6,984 bases of DNA from an uncultured Prevotella sp. (GTDB lineage Bacteria > Bacteroidota > Bacteroidia > Bacteroidales > Bacteroidaceae): NCBI GenBank assembly GCA_945863825.1, contig CAMBBY010000056.1, positions 1-6,984 on the forward strand. Direction: 5' to 3'. The notes beneath the pieces were generated by a model. It was not told the origin of the DNA and did not search any database. It worked only from the letters and a program-made list of their open reading frames with translations. The position numbers and the translations under genes are program-made. This document shows, one piece after another, positions 1 through 5,760 of this stretch. The first letter of the stretch is position 1. Each line of letters begins with the position of its first letter.

Positions 1-45
1 GATTCGCCTTAGTCTCGTGGGCTCGGAGATGTGTATAAGAGACAG
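1..45 (+). other. Illumina Nextera adapter and index, sequencing artefact
   Basis: Bases 1-3 (GAT) match the end of the P7 primer. Bases 4-11 (TCGCCTTA) are the Nextera N701 index in primer orientation. Bases 12-45 are the Nextera read-2 adapter, and its last 19 bases (27-45, AGATGTGTATAAGAGACAG) are the Tn5 mosaic end. This is untrimmed library adapter at a contig end, not a transposon in the organism. Any open frame drawn through it is spurious, and genuine sequence starts at about base 46. The identification rests on a letter-for-letter match to remembered adapter sequences, including the index, so it is very secure. Confidence 0.97.
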
Positions 46-47
46 AG

Positions 48-1334
48 CGCGACCTCTCTGACCTGGTGAAGCGCGACCGCAATCATCCTAGCATCATCAT
101 GTGGAGCATCGGCAACGAGATTCCTGAGCAGTGGAGCAAGGAGGGTATGGAGATAGCCAAGCATCTGCAGAACCTCTGCCATCAGTATGACCCTTCTCGT
201 CCTGTCACTCAGGGTATGGATAAGGCTGAAGCTGCTTTAAAATCAGGCTTTGCTCAGGTGATGGATGTCCCTGGTTTCAACTATCGCGTACATAAATATT
301 ATAAGAATATCGAGCAGTTGCCTCAGGGATTCCTCTTGGGCTCCGAGACGGCATCTACAGTCAGCTCTCGTGGTGTGTATAAGTTCCCGGTAGAGGTGCG
401 TGCTTGCAATAACAACCCATATCCAGATGGTCAGTGCTCCAGCTATGATACAGAGTATTGTTCTTGGAGTAATCTTCCAGATGATGATTGGAAGTTGCAG
501 GATGATTACAGTTGGGTGATTGGAGAGTTTGTGTGGACGGGTTACGACTATCTGGGCGAGCCTACTCCTTACGATACCTACTGGCCAAGCCGCAGCAGCT
601 ACTTTGGCATCTGCGACCTTGCTGGCCTTCCAAAGGATAGATATTACATGTATCGTTCCCGCTGGAATGAAACTCAGCATACCACCCATCTTCTTCCTCA
701 TTGGAATTGGACAGGTCGTGAGGGACAGGTAACTCCGGTTTATTGCTATACAGATGGTGTGGAAGGTGAACTTTTCGTGAATGGCAAGAGTCAGGGTAGG
801 GCTCGCAAGGATAAGTCAAGTCGTTTGGACCGCTATCGTCTCCGTTGGAACAATGTGAAGTATGAACCTGGTGAGATTCGCGTGGTTACCTACAATCAGT
901 ATGGCGACAAGGTAGGCGAGGACGTGAAGCGTACAGCCGGAGAACCTGCGCAGATGAAGTTCAGCGTGGAGACTCCAGACCATGAGCCTATCGCTTGTAT
1001 GGTAGAGGGCTGTACAGATGAGCACAATGTGCTTCTGAATGCTGATGGCAATGACCTCGCCTTTGTCACCGTGAGCCTTCTGGACAAGGACAGCAATGAG
1101 TGTCCGCTCGCAGATGATGAGCTGACCTTCGAAGTAACGGGTGCCGGAACCTTCAAGGCAGCCTGCAATGGCGATGCCACATCGCTCGAACCTTTCACCC
1201 ATCCACATATGAAACTCTTCTCAGGCAAACTCGTTGTCATTGTGCAGAGTAGTACGCAGAAGGGCAATATCACCCTGAAGGTGAAGGATGGCAAGAGAAA
1301 TATCGAAAAGACCATTCAGTTAGAGGCAATATAG
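48..1334 (+). CDS. Glycoside hydrolase family 2, beta-galactosidase-like, C-terminal part (5' truncated)
   Basis: This is the 3' 428 codons of a GH2 exo-glycosidase, which removes terminal beta-linked sugars (galactose, glucuronate or similar) by a retaining mechanism. It was probably exported to the periplasm. The true start is missing because the contig breaks at the adapter. A GTG at 66 is not the start: the family motif already reads upstream (RDLSDLVKRDRNHPSI). The acid/base glutamate is in WSIGNE (codon 117-119) and the probable nucleophile is in LLGSE (codon 345-347). GEFVWTGYDYLGEPTPYD, then SYFGICDLAGLPKDRYY, close the TIM barrel. LLPHWNWTGREGQVTPV begins a DUF4982-type beta-sandwich, followed by a C-terminal Ig-like domain running to the stop. 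Full-length relatives usually exceed 800 residues, so roughly half is absent. A strong terminator follows. The substrate cannot be read from the sequence. A Cys-containing stretch around 393-462 (RACNNN to EYCSW) precedes the GEF motif. Confidence 0.93.
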   Translation, partial: RDLSDLVKRDRNHPSIIMWSIGNEIPEQWSKEGMEIAKHLQNLCHQYDPSRPVTQGMDKAEAALKSGFAQVMDVPGFNYRVHKYYKNIEQLPQGFLLGSETASTVSSRGVYKFPVEVRACNNNPYPDGQCSSYDTEYCSWSNLPDDDWKLQDDYSWVIGEFVWTGYDYLGEPTPYDTYWPSRSSYFGICDLAGLPKDRYYMYRSRWNETQHTTHLLPHWNWTGREGQVTPVYCYTDGVEGELFVNGKSQGRARKDKSSRLDRYRLRWNNVKYEPGEIRVVTYNQYGDKVGEDVKRTAGEPAQMKFSVETPDHEPIACMVEGCTDEHNVLLNADGNDLAFVTVSLLDKDSNECPLADDELTFEVTGAGTFKAACNGDATSLEPFTHPHMKLFSGKLVVIVQSSTQKGNITLKVKDGKRNIEKTIQLEAI

Positions 1335-1381
1335 AAAATATATGTCCTTCGTTTTTATCGTAGGATTCCTTTTCTTTTCAC

Positions 1382-1427
1382 AAATCCCAAGGACTAGAGA
1401 CTGTTCTTTATTCCTTGGGATTTTTTT
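1382..1427 (+). terminator. Rho-independent terminator of the GH2 gene
   Basis: AAATCCCAAGGA (1382-1393) pairs perfectly with TCCTTGGGATTT (1412-1423). This gives a 12-bp stem with an 18-nt loop, running into a T-rich tract (seven T's from 1421, then C and more T's). It lies 47 bases after the GH2 stop and ends that transcript before the regulator's own promoter. Confidence 0.9.
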
Positions 1428-1434
1428 CTTTTTA

Positions 1435-1466
1435 TTTGGTAAAGTGCCAATAATTGATTAATTTTG
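1435..1466 (+). promoter_or_regulatory. Bacteroidota-type promoter of the membrane regulator
   Basis: TTTG at 1435-1438 (the -33 element) and TAATTTTG at 1459-1466 (a perfect TAnnTTTG -7 element) are separated by 20 bases, the arrangement used by the primary sigma factor of Bacteroides and Prevotella. Transcription should start a few bases after 1466, giving a leader of roughly 30 bases before the ATG at 1504. The leader is A/T-rich and has no Shine-Dalgarno sequence, which is normal for this phylum. It sits just after the GH2 terminator, so the regulator is an independent unit. The motif is seen directly; its activity is inferred. Confidence 0.75.
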
Positions 1467-1503
1467 CAGCCAACAATAACTAATTTAAGCAAATAATTTC
1501 AAG

Positions 1504-4365
1504 ATGAAGCAATTTATTCATAGAATATATGTGGTATGCCTGTTGGCGATGCTGTTCATTCAGGTTGCAGCGCAGCGATTCGTTAACGTGTCGTTCGAGG
1601 GTGCGCAGACCGTGTGTGCCATTACCCAGGATGCACAGGGGATGATGTGGGTTGGTACTGATAACGGACTTTATAGTTATGATGGTTATCATGTCTATCT
1701 CCACTATCAGGATCATGCCTATAGCAATACGCGCGTCAATGCTCTCGCTTTCGATAATAATCTGTTGTATTTGGCTACTGGCAATGGTGTCTTGAAATTC
1801 GACACCCATGCCAATGCTTATGTGCAGACTCCAGCTGTTGCAGACTTTCAGGATGAAGCGAAGCGAAAAGCTGTCAGGGAGCTGCGTGTGCTGGACCTGA
1901 AAGACAAGAATGCCAACTATGGAGGGGATGTCTATGCCTTGCTGCATACCTCAAAAGGTCTGTTGCAGGGTAAGATAAATGGGCTGTATTTGAATAACCG
2001 CCTGTTGCCTCTTACGGCAGGTGCCCAGCCATTGGTAAATGCCCTGGCATACGATGCCAAGCGCCATTGCTACTGGATTGGTACAGAAGGTGCGCTCTAT
2101 TGTGCTGATCTCAATCTTCAGACATTCTCCCGGATTGCAGCTTTGGATGGCAACTCGGTGAAATGTCTGGCAGAAGAAGCAAATGGCAATCTTTACATCG
2201 GAACCGATAACGGACTCTATGTGATGGCGATGAACAATGCCATCTCCCATTATTCGCACGACTCTCGCAATGAAGCAACCATTCCGAACAACATCGTATG
2301 GGCCTGCTTCGTGGATAAATGGCAGAATGTCTGGATTGGAACCGATAACGGACTTTCTCGTCTCACCACCCATACCTATTATAATTATGTGTCGCTCGAC
2401 AAGATAACCTTTTCGGGTGAAGGTAACTGTCTTCATGCCATGTTCCAGACCCGTAATGGTGAATGGTGGATGGGTGGAACCAATGGCTTGATTCATTATT
2501 CTCAGGCGAAATCTTCTACAGGCGATGCTGCTTATCAGGATGTGGCTTGGTATAAGCAGAACAATCAGGCTTATCCGCTTAGCCACAACCGTGTGCGTAA
2601 GATTTATGAAGACCATGATGGGGATGTCTGGATTTGTACCGACCATGGTATCAACCTTTATGATCGCAGCTCCAGACAGATGCGTAATTTCATCGTCTAT
2701 GACAGAACGGGCAAGTATTCTACAGCCTGGGCTTATGATATTCTTCAGGATAGAAAGGGCAGATTGTGGATGGCATCCTATCAGGGTGGTGTCTTTGTGA
2801 TGGATAAGGCTTCCTTGCTTGCAGGTAAGACCGTAGCCGACTATCATTTCTCTGACCAGGGCAAGAATGCCCTTTCCGGATTGCATGTCGGTCAGATGGC
2901 CATGGACGGAAAGGGAAGAATATGGGTTTCCACTTTCAATCGCCTCGATTGTATCAATCCGTATGATATGAAGGTGGCTCATGTGGCTAATTTTGATGTG
3001 GTTAACTATATGATGACCGACAGCCAGGGCAATATATGGGTTGGTGATAATAGCTCGGTGAAGTGTTACTATGCTGCAGGCGAGATTCTGGGTTCCAATT
3101 TCGGCTCAAAGGAGTGGAAGATAGGGGGCAAGGTAAGTACCATGTGTGATGTGGATGGCAAGATATGGGCTGTAACCGGTAATGAGTGTTGCGTCATCAG
3201 CCGTGAAGGAGAGAGCATGCGCTTTGTCATCCCTTCCATTACTCCATTTACCATTTGCTACAGCAAGTCTACCCATGAAGTGGTGATGGGTGGTAATGAT
3301 GGCTTTGTTGAGATTCGCTCTGATGCGGTTCTTTCTCCGAAGAAACTCAACCGGTTGATTTTGGCGGGCATTGTCGTGAATGGCAAACCATGGGATGAGC
3401 ATAGTGAGAAACTGATGCTCAAGAGCGATGAGAACAGTTTTATCCTGCAGCTTACAGACCTTCCGTTTGCTGATCATCCTTCTGCTGTCTATGCATACAA
3501 GCTGGAGGGCAGTGATCATGACTGGAATTATCTGAAGTCGGGAAATATTGATATTGTCTACAATGGTTTGTCGTATGGCAACTATCATCTCACGGTTTGT
3601 GTCGTAAATGGTGAAGGAAAGATAGGTGCTGAAGTCTATTCGCAGGACATCTCGGTGTTGCCACCTTGGTATCTTACCATCTGGGCAAAACTGTTTTACA
3701 TCACGGCTTTGATAGTTCTTATCTCCTGGGTGGTAAGCTACTATTTCCTTCATAAGAAATTGGCAGAGGAACAGAAGCAGAAAGCAGAAATCCTTGATCA
3801 GGTGCAGATGCGCATGACCTTCTTTGCCCGTTTGACCGAAGGATTGAAGATGGCTGTGGCTCATCAGTCGTTTGATGAAGTGAACGAATTAATGTATCGC
3901 TTCCTGGATGTCAAACTGCCTCAGAATCATGCTTCTTCAACGGCAGAAGTTCAAATGGAGAAAACTTCTTCATCGACAGCAGATGAAGATGCTGATGAGA
4001 AAAAGTCAGAGGTAGCAGCTGCAGAACCAGAATTGAGTGAGGCTGACCAGCATTTGCTGGATGAAATCAACCATGCCATCGAGGAGCACATGATAGATTC
4101 CAATTTCAATGTCACGATGCTCCAGGAAGTAATGGGCATTGGTAATAAGCAGCTTTATCGTAAGGTGAAGGCCTTGACAGGCATGACTCCGGTAGAATAT
4201 ATTCGAGACCTGAGAATGCAAAAGGCTGCCAAACTCCTGAGCGCCGGAAAGTTTAGTGTTTCTGAGGTGATGTATACTGTTGGCTTCTCCAATAGCAGTT
4301 ATTTCTCGAAATGCTTCTCTAAGGTCTTCGGAATGACACCTACGGAATATATGAAACAGAAGTAA
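1504..4365 (+). CDS. Membrane-spanning one-component regulator: propeller/Y_Y_Y sensor fused directly to AraC-type HTH
   Basis: Predicted sensor-regulator of 953 residues. Residues 1-23 form a signal peptide (Lys2, Arg7, hydrophobic core, cleavage after VAA). Residues 24-610 hold two-component-propeller repeats of the form G..WxGTxxGLxxYD. About 13 are recognisable, near residues 49, 89, 154, 191, 230, 276, 321, 375, 421, 473, 511, 554 and 595, which fits two seven-bladed propellers. A Y_Y_Y domain spans about 655-722 (VYAYKLEGSDHDW), and one transmembrane helix lies at about 730-749. The cytoplasmic part is a probable coiled coil (751-802), a Ser/Glu/Ala-rich linker (about 803-842) and an AraC-type double HTH (about 845-953, with LYRKVKALTGMTPVEYI and SYFSKCFSKVFGMTPTEY). 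A classical HTCS has kinase and receiver domains between membrane and HTH and is about 1,300-1,400 residues long. Here there is no H-box, N/G-box or receiver aspartate, and the frame is uninterrupted. The likely role is glycan sensing in the periplasm and control of nearby genes from the membrane. The ligand is unknown. The ATG at 1504 is chosen because it starts the signal peptide just after the promoter. Confidence 0.93.
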   Translation: MKQFIHRIYVVCLLAMLFIQVAAQRFVNVSFEGAQTVCAITQDAQGMMWVGTDNGLYSYDGYHVYLHYQDHAYSNTRVNALAFDNNLLYLATGNGVLKFDTHANAYVQTPAVADFQDEAKRKAVRELRVLDLKDKNANYGGDVYALLHTSKGLLQGKINGLYLNNRLLPLTAGAQPLVNALAYDAKRHCYWIGTEGALYCADLNLQTFSRIAALDGNSVKCLAEEANGNLYIGTDNGLYVMAMNNAISHYSHDSRNEATIPNNIVWACFVDKWQNVWIGTDNGLSRLTTHTYYNYVSLDKITFSGEGNCLHAMFQTRNGEWWMGGTNGLIHYSQAKSSTGDAAYQDVAWYKQNNQAYPLSHNRVRKIYEDHDGDVWICTDHGINLYDRSSRQMRNFIVYDRTGKYSTAWAYDILQDRKGRLWMASYQGGVFVMDKASLLAGKTVADYHFSDQGKNALSGLHVGQMAMDGKGRIWVSTFNRLDCINPYDMKVAHVANFDVVNYMMTDSQGNIWVGDNSSVKCYYAAGEILGSNFGSKEWKIGGKVSTMCDVDGKIWAVTGNECCVISREGESMRFVIPSITPFTICYSKSTHEVVMGGNDGFVEIRSDAVLSPKKLNRLILAGIVVNGKPWDEHSEKLMLKSDENSFILQLTDLPFADHPSAVYAYKLEGSDHDWNYLKSGNIDIVYNGLSYGNYHLTVCVVNGEGKIGAEVYSQDISVLPPWYLTIWAKLFYITALIVLISWVVSYYFLHKKLAEEQKQKAEILDQVQMRMTFFARLTEGLKMAVAHQSFDEVNELMYRFLDVKLPQNHASSTAEVQMEKTSSSTADEDADEKKSEVAAAEPELSEADQHLLDEINHAIEEHMIDSNFNVTMLQEVMGIGNKQLYRKVKALTGMTPVEYIRDLRMQKAAKLLSAGKFSVSEVMYTVGFSNSSYFSKCFSKVFGMTPTEYMKQK

Positions 4366-4390
4366 AGTCTATCGGAAACAGCATTGGCTT

Positions 4391-4418
4391 CCAAGTTCAA
4401 TGTTCCAAGTTCAATGTT
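4391..4418 (+). repeat. 14-bp tandem repeat, two copies, before the ThiD-AraC gene
   Basis: CCAAGTTCAATGTT occurs twice back to back (4391-4404 and 4405-4418), followed by a degenerate third start (CAAAGT). Each copy carries an ATG (4400 and 4414) in a different reading frame. The first is in frame with the downstream gene and adds nine residues with no family counterpart. The repeat lies 26 bases after the stop of the membrane regulator and 8 bases before the preferred start at 4427. Confidence 0.85.
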
Positions 4419-4426
4419 CAAAGTAT

Positions 4427-5389
4427 ATGATATTAACGATTACAGGTTCCGACAGCACCGGTGGCTCTGGTGTGCAGGCGGATATCAAGACGATATTCGA
4501 ATTGGGAGGTTATGCCGTTTCGGCGATAACCAGCATCACCGTGCAGAATACGCTCGGCATCCAGGAGTTCTTCGATATTCCTGCTGAGATTGTTTCGGGG
4601 CAGATAGAGGCTATCATGAACGATATGCAGCCCGATATAGTGAAGATAGGTATGATACGCAGGGTGGAGACGCTGAATGTGGTCATCGATGCCCTGACTC
4701 GGTATCGTCCTGCTCATATCATCTATGCTCCAGCTATCTGGTCTAGTCAGGGCGATGCGCTGATGACGGAGGATGTGGTGAGCCAGATCAAATACCGTCT
4801 GCTGCCCCTCTGCTCGGTAGTTGTGGCGAGAAAGAAGGAGAGTGACATCATTCTTCAGAACTCCCGACTCCTGGAACTTGCCGAGAAGCAGGGACTCCGG
4901 ATTTATCGCCTCGACAATGCCAATTCGCATGGTCTCATCAACCGTTTCTCTTCAGCCCTTGCCGTCTATCTGAATCAGGGCAAGAAGATGGAGGAGGCGT
5001 TGGCGATGGCGCAGGATTTCATCAATATAGAATTGGCACGGGAGAGCAATCTGCAGGGCAGGAGTTCCGAGCTTTACAACCAGTTTATCTCGCAGGTGAA
5101 TAACTTCTGCCGCACCTATAGCGATGTGCATTTCTATGCCGACCAGCTGAATGTGAGTGGCCGCTATCTTGCGCAGGTTACCCGCCGCATCTCTGGCAAG
5201 ACGCCGAAGGCAATCATTGATGAATACATCGTGAAGGAGATAGAGCGCGAGCTCTCAACCACCACGCATACGGTGCAGGAGATAGCCAACACCTTCGGCT
5301 TCTCATCCCAGGCTCATCTCACCAAGTTCTTCAAGAAGATGAAGGGGGTCACTCCTTCTGCTTTCAGGCAACCAAAGCTTGTTAATTAA
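4427..5389 (+). CDS. ThiD-like (HMP/HMP-P kinase) pseudoenzyme domain fused to AraC-family DNA-binding domain
   Basis: 320 residues from the ATG at 4427. An in-frame ATG at 4400 sits inside a tandem repeat, whereas 4427 starts at the family's first strand (MILTITGSDSTGGSG), so 4427 is preferred. Residues 1 to about 205 resemble ThiD, which phosphorylates 4-amino-5-hydroxymethyl-2-methylpyrimidine (HMP) in thiamine synthesis. Kept are GSDSTGGSGVQAD (Asp19, equivalent to Salmonella ThiD Asp23), VQNT (Gln40, equivalent to Gln44, which contacts HMP) and KIGMI. Lost are the HGTGC anion-hole motif (here HGLIN, residues 168-172, with the Cys replaced by Asn172), DxVMxAKSGD (here APAIWSSQGD, without the Asp or Lys), TPN (ARK) and the KGGH region. 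The domain is also shorter than ThiD's roughly 266 residues. Residues 217-312 are an AraC double HTH (FYADQLNVSGRYLAQVTRRI; VQEIANTFGFSSQAHLTKFF). It is probably a cytosolic, soluble transcription factor sensing HMP or a related pyrimidine and unlikely to be a kinase. No TPP riboswitch and no terminator is visible between it and the upstream regulator, so co-transcription is possible. Confidence 0.88.
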   Translation: MILTITGSDSTGGSGVQADIKTIFELGGYAVSAITSITVQNTLGIQEFFDIPAEIVSGQIEAIMNDMQPDIVKIGMIRRVETLNVVIDALTRYRPAHIIYAPAIWSSQGDALMTEDVVSQIKYRLLPLCSVVVARKKESDIILQNSRLLELAEKQGLRIYRLDNANSHGLINRFSSALAVYLNQGKKMEEALAMAQDFINIELARESNLQGRSSELYNQFISQVNNFCRTYSDVHFYADQLNVSGRYLAQVTRRISGKTPKAIIDEYIVKEIERELSTTTHTVQEIANTFGFSSQAHLTKFFKKMKGVTPSAFRQPKLVN

Positions 5390-5760
5390 AATGAGTATAG
5401 CCAAAAGAAATAATGAAATCCAGCCAACTGAGGAAATAAAAAATTCAGCCAACTGAGGAAATATCGAAAAAAGTAGTATGGTAGACCTCCCGAAAATTTT
5501 CTCCCGACGCATCACTTTGTGCCCGGAAATAGCAAAAAGTTGCCCCGGTAGAGGGCAATATTGTGCCATAGTTAGGCAATAAATGGAATGAGGCTCTTTT
5601 TACTCGTCAGGACTATCATGACGACTTCCCGGAGGCTTTCCGGCACCTCGTAAGTACCATCACACTTTATATAATAGACTGTACAATAACTTTTTTACCC
5701 ACATTGCAGCAGCCTTTGGTGAAAAACTTAAAGATTCCTAGCTGATTTTGCATAAAAAAA
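5390..5760. other. Convergent intergenic region with short repeats and ambiguous open frames
   Basis: No gene can be called in these 371 bases between two convergent genes. They hold a direct repeat (5418-5463) and a 10-bp palindrome GAAAATTTTC (5492-5501) flanked by two CTCCCGA copies. Three small hairpins are present: TTGCCC/GGGCAA (5540-5558), TCGTCA/TGACGA (5604-5624) and CCGGA/TCCGG (5629-5643). None is followed by a T-run, so no convincing terminator is seen for either gene. Around 5572-5694 protein-like frames exist on both strands. The minus frame is 40 codons long, reads YYIKCDGTYEVPESLREVV and has no start codon; the plus frame reads ALFTRQDYHDDFPEAFRHLV and also lacks a start. A minus frame with ATG at 5569 runs leftward into the 3' end of the AraC gene. 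At least one of these must be a mirror shadow. A decayed gene or small repetitive element is the best guess. Confidence 0.45.
5418..5463. repeat. 21-bp direct repeat, two copies, 25-bp period
   Basis: ATCCAGCCAACTGAGGAAATA (21 bases, 5418-5438) recurs at 5443-5463 with a single change (ATT for ATC). The copies are separated by four A's. It lies 28 bases downstream of the ThiD-AraC stop. Two copies with a 4-base spacer do not make a CRISPR. It could be a protein-binding site pair, a small intergenic repeat unit or part of a decayed mobile element; the sequence does not decide. Confidence 0.8.

Noticed and set aside
27..45. 19-bp Tn5 mosaic end as evidence of a transposon or insertion in this genome
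   Set aside because: It is embedded in the full Nextera read-2 adapter with the N701 index and P7 tail in front, so it comes from library preparation.
1951..2982. A 343-codon open frame on the minus strand
   Set aside because: It lies wholly inside the 953-residue regulator, in the opposite strand of a clearly conserved propeller domain, and its translation resembles no family. It is a shadow frame.
3106..3864. A 252-codon minus-strand open frame
   Set aside because: It is antisense to the propeller end, Y_Y_Y and transmembrane region of the regulator, with no recognisable motif or promoter. It is a shadow.
4400..4426. ATG at 4400 as the start of the ThiD-AraC protein
   Set aside because: The nine extra residues come from the tandem repeat and have no counterpart in the ThiD family, whose first strand begins at the ATG at 4427. 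It remains possible but is less likely.
4366..4426. TPP riboswitch (THI box) upstream of the ThiD-like gene
   Set aside because: The 61-base spacer is too short for the roughly 100-base element, and I see no CTGAGA or ACCTGATC type core.
5418..5463. CRISPR array
   Set aside because: There are only two copies, separated by a 4-base spacer of A's, and no cas genes are nearby.
5303..5569. 88-codon minus-strand open frame as a real gene
   Set aside because: It overlaps the conserved 3' end of the AraC domain by 87 bases, and its middle is just the translated 25-bp-period repeat. It matches no family I recognise, so it is kept only as part of the intergenic puzzle.
5690..5697. A AAA AAG slippery heptamer on the minus strand, suggesting programmed frameshifting in a small transposase-like gene
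   Set aside because: A -1 shift there leads into a frame that stops after about seven codons, not into the 40-codon frame, and there is no supporting long open frame upstream.
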